Shown here piece after piece: positions 12,637 to 23,161 of a stretch of 35,168 bases of DNA; the stretch's first letter is position 1; the number at the start of each line of letters is the position of its first letter. Position numbers and translations under genes: made by a program. The stretch covers positions 1-35,168 of the forward strand of contig QBWB01000006.1 in NCBI GenBank assembly GCA_003284185.1, in the 5' to 3' direction. Source of the DNA: Prochlorococcus sp. AG-315-C08 (GTDB taxonomy: Bacteria > Cyanobacteriota > Cyanobacteriia > PCC-6307 > Cyanobiaceae). The notes beneath the pieces were generated by a model that saw only the letters and a list, made by a program, of their open reading frames with translations, had not been told where the DNA came from and ran no database searches.

Positions 12637-13713
12637 TTATGCTTTCTTTTTTAGATTTTCTGAACCATTTAATACTTTAATTTTAATGATTTTGTCTTTT
12701 ACTCCAAGCTGATTTAATATTTCAGATCCTTCAATGATATATCCAAAAGCAGCATTTCTTCCATCTATTAAATTACGTCCAGCAGGGTTTAATTCAGCTT
12801 CATATAAGAAAAAGAAAAACTGAGAAGAACCATCATTTAAATTTAAATCGGAATGAGCCCAACCCATTGTTCCTAGAGTGGCAAATGGGAGAACTGGAGT
12901 TTCTGTATAAAGTCCAACCTCCTCAAAACTTTGACCATAAAGTGTATCTTCTTTTCCAGGAACCCGTATTTCTAAAGGCACTTTTCTTAAAGTATTATTT
13001 TCAGGATCTATAAAACCTATTTCTTCACCTTTAGGATCACCTGTTTGAAGAATGAAAAACTCTTCTGCTCTATTAATTGGCAATCCATCATAAAATCCTT
13101 TTAATGCAAGATCTATAAAGGCTCCTGATGTTAATGGAGCATTATATCCATCAATAATTGCATTCATTTTCCCTTTAGAAGTTGTTATTTCTACATTTGC
13201 TCTTCCAAGGAGTCTTGGTAAATTATCAAATTCACTAGGAATGTTATGTGAAAATTCATTATTTACTAAGAGTGCTTCCAAGTCATCAATGTTTTTTAAA
13301 CCTTTTCGTCTGATTTCTATAAATGAAGATTTATTTTTTTCATTGGTCTCTTCTTTAAGTTCATCAAGATTCTTTTGCAAGTCAGAAACAAGTTGAATAG
13401 CTTTTTCCTTATTTTCTTCTGGAATAGATTGGAGGATTTGATTTTTTCTATTACTAATTAAAAATTGGCTTCTAGATGTGGCTTTGCTTATGGCAGACCA
13501 TCTACTTCCTCTCAGATCTTCGCTTGTATCCTCTAGTTTGTTTTGTAATTCACGTAATTCCTTCTGTTCTATTGGTAAAGCATTTCTTAAGATTGCATAA
13601 GGATCTTTTAGGCGATTTCCGTTAGGAAGTCCTGCAGTGGCAGGTTTAACCCATGGGGATCCAATAGAAAATAGGATTGTAAGCAACGCAAGAATGCAAA
13701 TCTTTTTTGCCAT
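12637..13713 (-). CDS. Exported cyclophilin-type peptidyl-prolyl cis-trans isomerase
   Basis: N-terminal hydrophobic signal; ...FILQTGDPKGEE..., SQFFFFLYEAELNPAGRNLIDGRNAAFGYIIEG. Confidence 0.85.
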   Translation of the reverse strand: MAKKICILALLTILFSIGSPWVKPATAGLPNGNRLKDPYAILRNALPIEQKELRELQNKLEDTSEDLRGSRWSAISKATSRSQFLISNRKNQILQSIPEENKEKAIQLVSDLQKNLDELKEETNEKNKSSFIEIRRKGLKNIDDLEALLVNNEFSHNIPSEFDNLPRLLGRANVEITTSKGKMNAIIDGYNAPLTSGAFIDLALKGFYDGLPINRAEEFFILQTGDPKGEEIGFIDPENNTLRKVPLEIRVPGKEDTLYGQSFEEVGLYTETPVLPFATLGTMGWAHSDLNLNDGSSQFFFFLYEAELNPAGRNLIDGRNAAFGYIIEGSEILNQLGVKDKIIKIKVLNGSENLKKKA

Positions 13714-13776
13714 GTGAATTCTATATTTTGCATGACTTTGGCACAGACTTATGATCGATTGGTATCTTTTGTGTGA

Positions 13777-14340
13777 ATGATTTCAAGTAACGACTTTCGC
13801 ACTGGCACAACAATTGAGTTAGACGGTGCAGTTTGGCGTGTAGTTGAATTTCTACACGTCAAGCCTGGCAAGGGTTCTGCTTTTGTTCGAACAAAATTAA
13901 AAGCAGTACAAAGTGGAAGTGTTGTAGAAAAGACTTTTAGAGCTGGTGAAATGGTTCCACAAGCATTGCTTGAGAAATCAACTTTGCAACATACTTACAT
14001 GGATTCAGATGATTTTGTATTTATGGATATGACTACTTATGAAGAAACTCGCTTAACTGCCAAGCAAATAGGTGAAAGTAGAAAATATCTTAAAGAAGGA
14101 ATGGAGGTTAATGTAATCTCTTGGAATGAAAAACCTCTAGAGGTTGAATTGCCCAATTCAGTTGCTTTAGAAATAAAAGAAACTGATCCAGGGGTCAAAG
14201 GAGACACTGCAACTGGAGGCACAAAGCCTGCAATCTTGGAAACAGGAGCTCAGGTGATGGTACCTCTATTTATTTCAGTTGGTGAGAAGATTCGAGTTGA
14301 TACTCGAAATGACAGTTATCTAGGCCGAGAAACACAATGA
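13777..14340 (+). CDS. efp: Elongation factor P
   Basis: [19 protein letters not shown], full length 187 aa. Confidence 0.97.
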   Translation: MISSNDFRTGTTIELDGAVWRVVEFLHVKPGKGSAFVRTKLKAVQSGSVVEKTFRAGEMVPQALLEKSTLQHTYMDSDDFVFMDMTTYEETRLTAKQIGESRKYLKEGMEVNVISWNEKPLEVELPNSVALEIKETDPGVKGDTATGGTKPAILETGAQVMVPLFISVGEKIRVDTRNDSYLGRETQ

Positions 14341-14831
14341 CTATGAATCTTGATCATGAAGAGCTTCATCGCTTGTTGTCAGCTTTAGCTGAAAGCGATA
14401 TTAATGAGTTTCGTCTTGAGGGGGAAGACTTTTGTTTGGAGGTTAAACGTAATTTAGGGGTTTCATCTGATTTAGTAGCTCTTACTGATAAAAATACTTC
14501 TGATCAAATTCCTATACCAGTTCCTCAGGTAAAGGTAGATACGCCAGGTCCTAGCACCCCCCCTCCTTCAGTACCTGGATCGAGATCTGACTTGCTTGAA
14601 GTCACAGCTCCTATGGTTGGAACTTTTTATAGGGCCCCAGCACCAGAAGAACCCCCTTTTGTTGATATTGGAACGAGAATTAGTGTTGGCCAAGCTGTAT
14701 GTATTCTTGAGGCAATGAAATTAATGAATGAATTAGAATCAGAAGTTAATGGTGAAGTTATTGAAATTCTTGTAGAGAATGGAACACCTGTAGAATTTGG
14801 CCAAGTTTTAATGAGAGTAAAACCTGTTTAA
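14337..14831 (+). CDS. accB: Acetyl-CoA carboxylase biotin carboxyl carrier protein
   Basis: [12 protein letters not shown]-type biotinylation motif ([13 protein letters not shown]); ATGA overlap with efp. Confidence 0.96.
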   Translation: MTMNLDHEELHRLLSALAESDINEFRLEGEDFCLEVKRNLGVSSDLVALTDKNTSDQIPIPVPQVKVDTPGPSTPPPSVPGSRSDLLEVTAPMVGTFYRAPAPEEPPFVDIGTRISVGQAVCILEAMKLMNELESEVNGEVIEILVENGTPVEFGQVLMRVKPV

Positions 14832-14848
14832 TAATTAAATATTGTTGT

Positions 14849-15871
14849 TCATTCTGAAAGAATCCAGGCGTTATTAATTGCTGCAATCATGCTGGTTTCC
14901 CTTGCAATTAATTGATCTGCAATATCAAGAGCAGTCCCATGATCAGGAGATGTTCTTATAAACGGTAGCCCAAGAGTTGTATTGACCGCTTCATCGAAAG
15001 CAATAATTTTGACAGGTATTAGGCCTTGATCATGATATAAAGCAAGGATGCCATCAGGAGCATTAGTGTTAGATTCCCCTTTCCATGCATTTGCTGCTGT
15101 AAGCCAGCAGGAGTCAGGAGGAAGAGGACCACAAATTTCAACTGTGGGATGATCTGATTTCCATTCATTTAAAATAGGAATAATCCAATTCTGTTCATCC
15201 TTCCCAAGCATTCCTTCTTCTCCTGCATGTGGATTTAAACCTGCCACATGAAGTATAGGTTTATTTGTAAATTTGAGACAGAATTCTAATAATGTATCTA
15301 ATTTATATTTGAGCAATTTTTTAGAGAGAGTAATATTTATCTGGTCAAAAGGTATATGTGTTGTGGCTAATAATGTATTGAATCTCCATTTGTTTTTTGG
15401 TGATACAGCTGTAAATAACATGGATGTTTTAGTATTTGTTAATGTACTCAATACTTCTGTTTGTCCGGCAAATTTATGACCAGCTTTTTGCCAGGCTATT
15501 TTTGATATAGGTGCTGTTACCAGAGCTCTGGCTTTTCCTTCTAATACAATATTAATTGCATGGAATAGCCAGTCAAAGCTTGCTGAACCTGTTTCTTTAT
15601 TTGTTCTTCCAGGAATCAATTTGCCTTGAAAAGGAATATCAATAATATCAAGATTATTTGGGTTAGGAATATAGTTGATTCCTTTTAAAGTTAACTTTCT
15701 ATAAGTTTCTTTAATATTCTTTTTGCATCCTACAAGTAAAGGATGCATTTTTTGAGGTAAGCTTTTTGCTCCAAGAGCTTTTAACGTTACTTCAGTTCCT
15801 ATTCCTGCTGGATCTCCTAATGAAATAACAATAGTATCTTTATATTCATTTCTTTCTTTTAAGGTTGTCAT
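14849..15871 (-). CDS. pdxA: 4-hydroxythreonine-4-phosphate dehydrogenase
   Basis: ISLGDPAGIGTEV, ALYHDQGLIPVK, RTSPDHGTALDIA. Confidence 0.95.
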   Translation of the reverse strand: MTTLKERNEYKDTIVISLGDPAGIGTEVTLKALGAKSLPQKMHPLLVGCKKNIKETYRKLTLKGINYIPNPNNLDIIDIPFQGKLIPGRTNKETGSASFDWLFHAINIVLEGKARALVTAPISKIAWQKAGHKFAGQTEVLSTLTNTKTSMLFTAVSPKNKWRFNTLLATTHIPFDQINITLSKKLLKYKLDTLLEFCLKFTNKPILHVAGLNPHAGEEGMLGKDEQNWIIPILNEWKSDHPTVEICGPLPPDSCWLTAANAWKGESNTNAPDGILALYHDQGLIPVKIIAFDEAVNTTLGLPFIRTSPDHGTALDIADQLIARETSMIAAINNAWILSE

Positions 15872-16054
15872 GCTGTGAGTAGTTTTGATTGTGTTGATGT
15901 TTTGTGCCTAAGTATAGGTGTTACTAATGGAAGGTTGTTCATTAATTGGGGTAAATTTATATGATATTGGTTCTAAATTCATAGACAATAATTATCAAAT
16001 AAATCCATGAATTTCTAAATGAATCGTATGTTGAAGACATTTGAAAAGACAAAA

Positions 16055-16951
16055 TTAATTCATCTTTAATTGTTCAAAGCAATCTTTAATGCCAAATCTA
16101 AAATCAGGGTGAATTAGATTATATCCAAGTTTTTTGCAGAGTAGCCGATTGTTTACTCTTCGATTTTCTTGCCAAAAAGATAAAGCGATAGGACTCATTG
16201 ACTTTGCAGCACTTTCAAAAGGCTCTATCTTTGGTAGTGTTTTACCAGCTAAATTTGCAGCAAAAGTAAGTACTTCAATGTTATTGCTTGGCAAATCATC
16301 AGCCACATTGACAATTATTGGCCTATTGCCTTGAGAGGCAAGATTGATTAGAAATAAAACTGCCCCTGCTATATCATCGATATGAATTCTAGAGAAAACT
16401 TGACCAGGCTTGTCAATCATTTTGCTTTCTCTAATTAGAAGATTTTCAAATGCAGATCTTCCAGGTCCATAAATTCCTGGCAATCTGAGAATTTGTACAG
16501 GCAGCCCTGTTTCTAACCATTGTTTTTCACATGATAACCTGCGAATACTCCTATCTTGTTTAGGTTTTGGAGTTGTACTTTCATCAACCCAAGCTCCTTG
16601 CGAATCTCCATAAACCCCAGTCGTTGAGAGATAACCAACCCACTCTAAATTCTTTGCATTTAATAATTGAGATTTGACTTGCTGGAGTAGAGGATCTTTT
16701 CCCTCTATTGAAGGTGGGATGCAACTTAATACATGGGTTGCGTCATCAAGAATCGCTTTAGATAATTCGTTTTTACTATCAAATATAAAATCAGCACCTT
16801 TACTGTTTTTCTGACGCCTGCTGCACAAAGCGTTATTTCCTAAGGCTCTACATGCATTTGCTACGTGTTGACCAGTAAAGCCTCCGCCAAAGATTATTAG
16901 CTTGGATGCTACTGGAAGGGGATGGAGCTGCTTGACAATATCGTCAATCAT
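16055..16951 (-). CDS. NAD(P)-dependent epimerase/dehydratase family protein
   Basis: IFGGGFTGQHVA dinucleotide fold, YLSTTGVYGDSQGAWVDE, RLPGIYGPGRSA. Confidence 0.85.
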   Translation of the reverse strand: MIDDIVKQLHPLPVASKLIIFGGGFTGQHVANACRALGNNALCSRRQKNSKGADFIFDSKNELSKAILDDATHVLSCIPPSIEGKDPLLQQVKSQLLNAKNLEWVGYLSTTGVYGDSQGAWVDESTTPKPKQDRSIRRLSCEKQWLETGLPVQILRLPGIYGPGRSAFENLLIRESKMIDKPGQVFSRIHIDDIAGAVLFLINLASQGNRPIIVNVADDLPSNNIEVLTFAANLAGKTLPKIEPFESAAKSMSPIALSFWQENRRVNNRLLCKKLGYNLIHPDFRFGIKDCFEQLKMN

Positions 16952-16981
16952 TAGTACAAATGTATTACGTTAATAATTCTG

Positions 16982-17209
16982 GTGATGATTGCTTCTTACT
17001 TAAAGCCTAATTCTAATTCCAGTGAAGGGATTATTCGGTTAAGTCCAAGTATAAAACTTTCTGAGCGAAAAAAAAGCCAAGCTTTAATAAGGCCTTTAAT
17101 GGCTTCTATTTGCTTTCTCATATGTATTATTCTTGTGCCTGAAAGGCCTACTAATTTAGCTTCAATCTGTGAGAAACATAACACTACGATTGCATGTCAA
17201 GTATGGTAA
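16982..17209 (+). CDS. Small membrane-associated hypothetical protein
   Basis: 75 aa ORF with one hydrophobic segment (ASICFLICIILVP); placement and Cys/Trp tail resemble small conserved picocyanobacterial ORFs from memory; not searched. Confidence 0.55.
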   Translation: MMIASYLKPNSNSSEGIIRLSPSIKLSERKKSQALIRPLMASICFLICIILVPERPTNLASICEKHNTTIACQVW

Positions 17210-17213
17210 TTAA

Positions 17214-17624
17214 TTAAGCTGCTTGGAAAGAAAAGCCTTCATTCTCTTCTGAACTTGATGTATGTAAATTTGTATTTTTTTGAGGCTCAGCCCATTCAAG
17301 AAGTCTAAGTGCTAATCGTATATCTCCATCAATCCAAGCCCTAATAGCCATAGATCGCCTTGGGTCGTAAAATCGTTGTTTTCTATACCAGTCAAATACA
17401 TCCTTATCTGACTTTTTTCCATTACATAATAGACAGGCTGGAACGCAGTTTTCGGTAATGCTTAAACCACCTTTACTGCGTGGAAAAACATGGTCAATCG
17501 ATTCTGAATTACCACCACAATATATGCAACTTTTTCCAGTAAAGTCATGTAAAGACTTGCGCCATCGTCTGTCATGTAGTTTTGGGCAGAGATCTTCAAG
17601 GAAAACCGCATCCCTAATGTGCAT
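17214..17624 (-). CDS. HNH endonuclease family protein
   Basis: CIYCGGNSESIDHVFPRSKGGLSITENCVPACLLCNGKKSD = CxxC...H...N...CxxC HNH fold. Confidence 0.9.
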   Translation of the reverse strand: MHIRDAVFLEDLCPKLHDRRWRKSLHDFTGKSCIYCGGNSESIDHVFPRSKGGLSITENCVPACLLCNGKKSDKDVFDWYRKQRFYDPRRSMAIRAWIDGDIRLALRLLEWAEPQKNTNLHTSSSEENEGFSFQAA

Positions 17625-17786
17625 ACTGGCTAATTATCTAATTAAATTCTGCCTTGACAGGAGTAGAAGTCAATGTATCAAAAAATGCATTTTTATATTA
17701 TTTAATCTTGAAATGATTATTGCTAATTAAAATCTAGATTATAAATTTATAATCTTTCTAATATATAGTTATTTTTGATTGACTGA

Positions 17787-18200
17787 TTAAAAATTGTAAC
17801 GATCTATGTATCCGCCTTTCGTGGGTTTTTGTTCAATAATCTCTGGTGTTTGCTCTTCTGTGATTACCTCCTCTTCAATAGTTAGAGTTGATTCGCCTGT
17901 ATATAAATCTCCTAAATAATTTATACAATCTGCATATTTGGCAGGATCTTGGACTACTTCTTCAACGATAAATGAAGCTGCTTGTTTTGGGGAGGTTTTA
18001 AAAAGCCCTTGCTTTTTATTTTTTATGAATTGATATGCTGCTTGCCAGCTTGGTTCATGAGTATTACCTCCATTTCTCATGAAGCAATATATATCTGCGC
18101 CGTTGGTAATCCCTGCATTGGCTTGAGTAACTAAAGTAGAACCTACTAACGCAGTAATTATTGAAATGGGAAAAAAGCTAAGTTTTATTCCTTTAGCCAT
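17787..18200 (-). CDS. Exported hypothetical protein
   Basis: 137 aa; N-terminal signal (KLSFFPISIITALVGSTLVTQANA). Confidence 0.7.
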   Translation of the reverse strand: MAKGIKLSFFPISIITALVGSTLVTQANAGITNGADIYCFMRNGGNTHEPSWQAAYQFIKNKKQGLFKTSPKQAASFIVEEVVQDPAKYADCINYLGDLYTGESTLTIEEEVITEEQTPEIIEQKPTKGGYIDRYNF

Positions 18201-18529
18201 GATTTCTAAGAATACTATTAAATTTAAATTATCTATTTTTTTTTCTTCTGTCTAGGTTTTTTATTACTTGTATGACTTATTTTTCTCAAAGTGAGATCGA
18301 TAAGTTTTTTATAAGATCAATTGTAATTTGTCGATAAGGATAGATTAAGCTTTTAATTAAAAATTTTATTTTTTTCCGAAGCTCCTCAGAATAAAGAGAC
18401 TTTTTAGTTGGTTTCGAAATGAATTTTTTAATAAGATCCAGCCTTCTATTTCTATTTATTCGTGTTTTTTATCAGTATTAAAGATCATTCTTTTGTTATA
18501 ATATTTGAAGAAAATTTTTTAAGTTTTTA

Positions 18530-18718
18530 ATGAACGCAATACAGGTCAAGAAACAGGAATTTTTAAACGAAGCTGTTAGTTTTTTTAAGAATGCCTCAGT
18601 GCATGCTGATGAAGGAGATATACAGACATCAGCAGGCTTAATCTTGAAGGCACTGGATCAAGAGAGAAGAGCTGGTGGAGTTGGTCCACAGGTGCTTCAT
18701 CTAATTAAAACAAGATAA
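18530..18718 (+). CDS. Small hypothetical protein
   Basis: 62 aa ORF, low-complexity-free, no overlap with other genes. Confidence 0.6.
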   Translation: MNAIQVKKQEFLNEAVSFFKNASVHADEGDIQTSAGLILKALDQERRAGGVGPQVLHLIKTR

Positions 18719-18872
18719 TTTCCTATTTTATGAAATTTTTTGATGATACTAAATAATACTGCTATAAGTTTATTACTGTAATTAAACCGTTAACATTCAG
18801 TTTGTGAGTCGGAGATTATATGTTTGAATTACATTCACATGTAATTACATTAAACACAAAATAAAGAAGTTA

Positions 18873-20030
18873 TTACTGTTGATCATTTAGAACTGCAATC
18901 GTGGCTGAAATGCCTTGACCTATTGGAGATTGAAGTTTACCCATGTTATGTAATGTGCTTTCTAGAGCTCCAACTACGCTAATAATATCTCTATCATTTA
19001 CAAATCCTAGATGACCAATCCTGAAGATTTTCCCCTTTAAATGATCTTGCCCCCCTGCTAGAAGTATATCGAAATCATCTTTGATTGATTTTCTGATAAT
19101 TTCAGCATCAATATTTTTAGGCATAACAGCTGTTATTGCTGGGCTGCCATGATTTTCTTCTGCGAATAAGGGTAATCCCATTCCTTTCATTCCAGCTTGA
19201 GTAGCAATTTGATGACGAGTGTGACGCTTGAAGATGTTATTTAAGCCTTCTGTTTGCATCATTGACAGTGAAGCTTCTAAGGCAAAATATAGGTTTATTG
19301 CAGGAGTAAAAGGATTACTATCGTTATTTACTGTTTTTAGATATTGCTTTAAATCTAAATAAAATTTTGGTAAATCTGAATGAGAATTAGCTTCCCATGC
19401 TCTTTCTCCCATCGCTACAAAACTTAGACCTGGAGGAATCATATAGCCTTTTTGAGAGCCAGAAGCTATAACATCTATACCCCATTCGTCCATTGGAATA
19501 TTACAGGCTCCAAGACTAGTTACACAATCAGCAATAGTAATTGCTTTCCCATGATTTTTTACGTATTTACTAATTGTTTGAAGATCATTCAGCACTCCTG
19601 TTGAAGTTTCTGAATGAGTGAGAATGACTGCTTTAATTTCTTTATTAGTATCTTCTTCAAGAAGTTTTTTAAATTGATTGGGATGAAGAGGTTTTCCCCA
19701 TTCTCCTTTAATTACTTTTACATTTAATCCATATGCTTTTGAAACTTTTACCCATCTTTCTCCAAATTTTCCGTTATCGCCACATAAAACTTTATCGCCT
19801 TTACTTAAAGTATTAACTATCCCTGCCTCCATGGCAGCAGTTCCACTCCCAGTAATTGTGAGCACATCTGAGCGTGTTTGATGAAGCCATTTTAGTTGTT
19901 CAGTGGTTTTTTTAACGATTGCTTGAAATTCACCACTTCGATGACCTATGGGATGCTTGCTCATACATCTCAATACATTTTCTGGTACTGGTGTAGGGCC
20001 AGGAATCATTAGATTTAGTTTGTCTTGCAT
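18873..20030 (-). CDS. Class V aminotransferase (alanine/serine-glyoxylate aminotransferase-like)
   Basis: MIPGPTPVPENVL, TGSGTAAMEAGIVN, SGSQKGYMIPPGLSF PLP-lysine motif. Confidence 0.92.
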   Translation of the reverse strand: MQDKLNLMIPGPTPVPENVLRCMSKHPIGHRSGEFQAIVKKTTEQLKWLHQTRSDVLTITGSGTAAMEAGIVNTLSKGDKVLCGDNGKFGERWVKVSKAYGLNVKVIKGEWGKPLHPNQFKKLLEEDTNKEIKAVILTHSETSTGVLNDLQTISKYVKNHGKAITIADCVTSLGACNIPMDEWGIDVIASGSQKGYMIPPGLSFVAMGERAWEANSHSDLPKFYLDLKQYLKTVNNDSNPFTPAINLYFALEASLSMMQTEGLNNIFKRHTRHQIATQAGMKGMGLPLFAEENHGSPAITAVMPKNIDAEIIRKSIKDDFDILLAGGQDHLKGKIFRIGHLGFVNDRDIISVVGALESTLHNMGKLQSPIGQGISATIAVLNDQQ

Positions 20031-20113
20031 TTAACTTCTTTAAGGCTGTATTAATATTATTATTTTAAAAAATTATTGAGGAAATTTATCCTATCGTCAG
20101 CTCTTCCAATGAT

Positions 20114-21259
20114 TTGAAGGAATTCACTCTTCCTGTTTGGGTGGTTGCCGCAGCTAAATCGGCAACCAATACTCTGGTTGGCAATGAATTTAATAAGCTT
20201 GAGACCATTAATTTATTCAATCATCAAAAGTCACTTGCTGTACCTATTTCATCTTCGGCTTTACTTGAGAATGGAACAAGAGCATTAGCAATAAGTTATT
20301 GTCAATCTGGCTTATCTCTTGATATAACTAGAGGATTAGAAATTTGGGCTTACGTACAATTAATAAAGAAAATATCTAATAACGATATAAAAATTGAAGG
20401 TACTTTTCCAAATTGGATTGATTTTCATGGTGGTTTTGGGATAGGTAAGGTTGAATCATCTGGTCAGACATGTATGTCTACATTTGCACGGGATTTGTTA
20501 TGTCTGAATTTATATCCATTATTACCAAATGGATTTGCGTTGAAATTAGAAATTGTTTTCCCTAGAGGAAAAGCACTGGCTTTGAAAACCAGTAATCAAG
20601 CGTTTGGGGTGGTTGATGGATTATCACTTATTGGAACACAAGCAGAGGTTCAAACTAGTGCGTCACCTGATCAACTTAAAAATTGTATTCAGGATGTTCA
20701 ACAGAAATGCTCTGAACCAACATTTGATGGTTTTTTATCTTTTGTTATAGGTGAAAATGGAATGGATTTAGCTAAGAAATTTGGACTTCCACCGAATCAA
20801 ATAATAAAAACAGGCAATTGGGTTGGGCCTCTTTTGGTCCAAGCAGCACAGAGTGGTGTGAAGGAACTTTTATTATTTGGTTATCATGGCAAGCTAGTAA
20901 AATTGTCTGGCGGCGTTTTTCATACGCATCATCATCTCGCCGATGGAAGGATGGAAATATTGACGTCAATTGCAGTCAAAGAAGGTATCCCATTTGAGTT
21001 GCTTCAATTGATCAGTGAGTCAAGCTCGGTAGAAAATGCAATGTTGGCATTGGATTCTAATCATCCCAAAGTTGTTGCATCAATTTGGGGGAGGATGGCA
21101 AATGATATTGAAAATAAAAGCAGGGAGTACATTTATCGATACTGTTCTTCGTCTATTGAAATAGGCGCTGTTTTATTTGACCGAAAAAGGCAAATACGCT
21201 GGGCTGGTTTGAACGGTTTAAATCAATTAACTTCTTTAGGTTTAATCCTTAAGCCATAG
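20114..21259 (+). CDS. cbiD: Cobalt-precorrin-5B (C1)-methyltransferase
   Basis: FPNWIDFHGGFGIGKVESSGQ (variant of CbiD GIGxVT), LLFGYHGKLVKLSGGVFHTHHHLADGRMEIL. Confidence 0.9.
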   Translation: MKEFTLPVWVVAAAKSATNTLVGNEFNKLETINLFNHQKSLAVPISSSALLENGTRALAISYCQSGLSLDITRGLEIWAYVQLIKKISNNDIKIEGTFPNWIDFHGGFGIGKVESSGQTCMSTFARDLLCLNLYPLLPNGFALKLEIVFPRGKALALKTSNQAFGVVDGLSLIGTQAEVQTSASPDQLKNCIQDVQQKCSEPTFDGFLSFVIGENGMDLAKKFGLPPNQIIKTGNWVGPLLVQAAQSGVKELLLFGYHGKLVKLSGGVFHTHHHLADGRMEILTSIAVKEGIPFELLQLISESSSVENAMLALDSNHPKVVASIWGRMANDIENKSREYIYRYCSSSIEIGAVLFDRKRQIRWAGLNGLNQLTSLGLILKP

Positions 21260-21316
21260 CCATAATCCCAAGCTCTTAATTAGTCTTATTGATAAGAAAA
21301 TTTTTTAGTTATTCTT

Positions 21317-22912
21317 TTGGTTGATATGACTGAATTGATTTCAGAGGGGAAACGCAATCCTTCAATAGTGATTCTTGATTTTGGGTCACAATATTCAGAG
21401 TTAATTGCTCGAAGAGTTAGAGAGACAGAGGTTTATTCGCTTGTGATGAGTTACACAACATCTGCAGAAGAGTTACGTCTTTTAAGGCCTAAAGGCATCA
21501 TTTTAAGTGGGGGACCAGGATCTGTTTATGAAGAAGGAGCCCCATACTGTGATCCAGATATTTGGAATTTGGGAATACCTGTCCTTGGTGTTTGTTATGG
21601 AATGCAGTTAATGGTGCATCAGTTAGGAGGCACTGTTGAACCTGCTACAGGCAAAGCTGAATATGGAAAGGCTCCTTTGGAGGTTACTGACCCTACTGCC
21701 TTGTTAACTAATGTGCTAAGTGGTTCAACTATGTGGATGAGTCATGGAGATGCAGTTAAAGAGTTGCCTCAAGGTTTTTCGAGACTAGCCCATACTTCAA
21801 ATACGCTCGAAGCCGCTATTGCTTTTCATGAGAAGAGGTTATATGGAGTGCAATTTCATCCTGAAGTTGTTCACTCTTCGCAGGGAATGCTATTAATAAG
21901 AAATTTTGTCTATAGTATTTGCTCATGTGAGCCTAATTGGACAACTAATACATTCATTGATGAGGCTGTTAAACAAGTACAGCAACAGGTCGGAGATAAA
22001 AAAGTTTTATTGGCTCTTTCTGGAGGTGTTGATTCATCTACGCTTGCTTTTTTATTAAATAAAGCAATTGGAAGTCAATTGACTTGTATGTTTATCGATC
22101 AAGGTTTTATGAGAAAAGGTGAGCCAGAATTTCTGATGACTTTCTTTGATGAAAAGTTTCATATCAATGTTCAATATATAAATGCTAGAGCAAGATTCAT
22201 TTCAAAATTAAAAGGTGTTGTAGATCCGGAGCAAAAGCGTAAGATTATTGGAACAGAATTTATAAGAGTTTTTGAGGAGGAGAGTCTGCGATTAGGCCCT
22301 TTTGATTATTTAGCTCAAGGTACTCTTTATCCAGACGTCATTGAAAGTTCCGGTACGAATATTGATCCTAAAACAGGGGAACGTATAGCTGTAAAAATAA
22401 AAAGTCATCACAATGTAGGCGGATTGCCAAAGGATTTGCAGTTTAAATTGGTAGAACCTCTAAAAAATTTGTTTAAAGATGAAGTTCGAAAAGTAGGAAA
22501 ATCACTTGGGTTACCGAATGAAATTGTTCGTCGACACCCTTTCCCAGGTCCAGGTTTAGCTATAAGAATTTTGGGAGAAGTTACAAATGAAAAACTTAAT
22601 TGTTTAAGGGATGCTGATCTAATCGTTAGGGAAGAAATTAGTAATGCCGGCTTATATCATGAGGTTTGGCAAGCTTTTGCTGTTTTACTCCCAGTTTATT
22701 CAGTTGGTGTAATGGGAGATCAAAGAACCTATGAGTGGCCTATTGTTGTTCGTTGCATTTCAAGTGAAGATGGGATGACTGCCGATTGGTCACGTTTACC
22801 GTATGAAACTTTAGAAATAATTTCTAATCGTATAGTGAATGAAGTCAAAGGTGTCAATCGGGTTGTTTTAGATATAACAAGTAAACCTCCTGGCACTATT
22901 GAGTGGGAATAG
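21317..22912 (+). CDS. guaA: GMP synthase (glutamine-hydrolysing)
   Basis: [43 protein letters not shown], terminal KPPGTIEWE. Confidence 0.98.
   Translation: MVDMTELISEGKRNPSIVILDFGSQYSELIARRVRETEVYSLVMSYTTSAEELRLLRPKGIILSGGPGSVYEEGAPYCDPDIWNLGIPVLGVCYGMQLMVHQLGGTVEPATGKAEYGKAPLEVTDPTALLTNVLSGSTMWMSHGDAVKELPQGFSRLAHTSNTLEAAIAFHEKRLYGVQFHPEVVHSSQGMLLIRNFVYSICSCEPNWTTNTFIDEAVKQVQQQVGDKKVLLALSGGVDSSTLAFLLNKAIGSQLTCMFIDQGFMRKGEPEFLMTFFDEKFHINVQYINARARFISKLKGVVDPEQKRKIIGTEFIRVFEEESLRLGPFDYLAQGTLYPDVIESSGTNIDPKTGERIAVKIKSHHNVGGLPKDLQFKLVEPLKNLFKDEVRKVGKSLGLPNEIVRRHPFPGPGLAIRILGEVTNEKLNCLRDADLIVREEISNAGLYHEVWQAFAVLLPVYSVGVMGDQRTYEWPIVVRCISSEDGMTADWSRLPYETLEIISNRIVNEVKGVNRVVLDITSKPPGTIEWE
22896..22911 (+). 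repeat. guaA-core copy 1 (native guaA 3' end): CTATTGAGTGGGAATA
   Basis: Direct reading; encodes the last codons IEWE-stop of guaA. Confidence 0.97.
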
Positions 22913-22951
22913 GTTAGGGCAGCAAAACCCAGTCCACCACTCAAAGTGCTT

Positions 22952-22971
22952 GTTCCACGTGAGTTCCACGT
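22952..22971 (+). repeat. Cassette 1 left outer iterons GTTCCACGTGA-GTTCCACGT (11-bp period)
   Basis: Direct reading; exact 20-bp match to 25183-25202. Confidence 0.93.
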
Positions 22972-22981
22972 AGAAATTTAA

Positions 22982-23087
22982 GTGACAGAGTGACAAGGGA
23001 TTTGAACAGTAAGTTCCACGCAAGTTCCACGTGTCACCTTGTCACCTTCTCTGTAAAGACATCGTAGATAGTTCATTTTCTCTACAC
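22982..23087 (+). repeat. Family A left-end block, copy in cassette 1 (GTGACAGAGTGACAAGG ... GTCACCTTGTCACC ... ATCGTAGA...TCTCTACAC)
   Basis: Aligns by eye with 26332-26437 and 29043-29148. Confidence 0.88.
23013..23032 (+). repeat. Cassette 1 left inner iterons GTTCCACGCAA-GTTCCACGT
   Basis: Direct reading, 11-bp period. Confidence 0.9.
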
Positions 23088-23161
23088 TTGATAGTCGTAT
23101 TTTGATTTCTAAGAATTTGTTGTTTATGTATGATTTCTCTACAACAAACACACTCTTTGAA

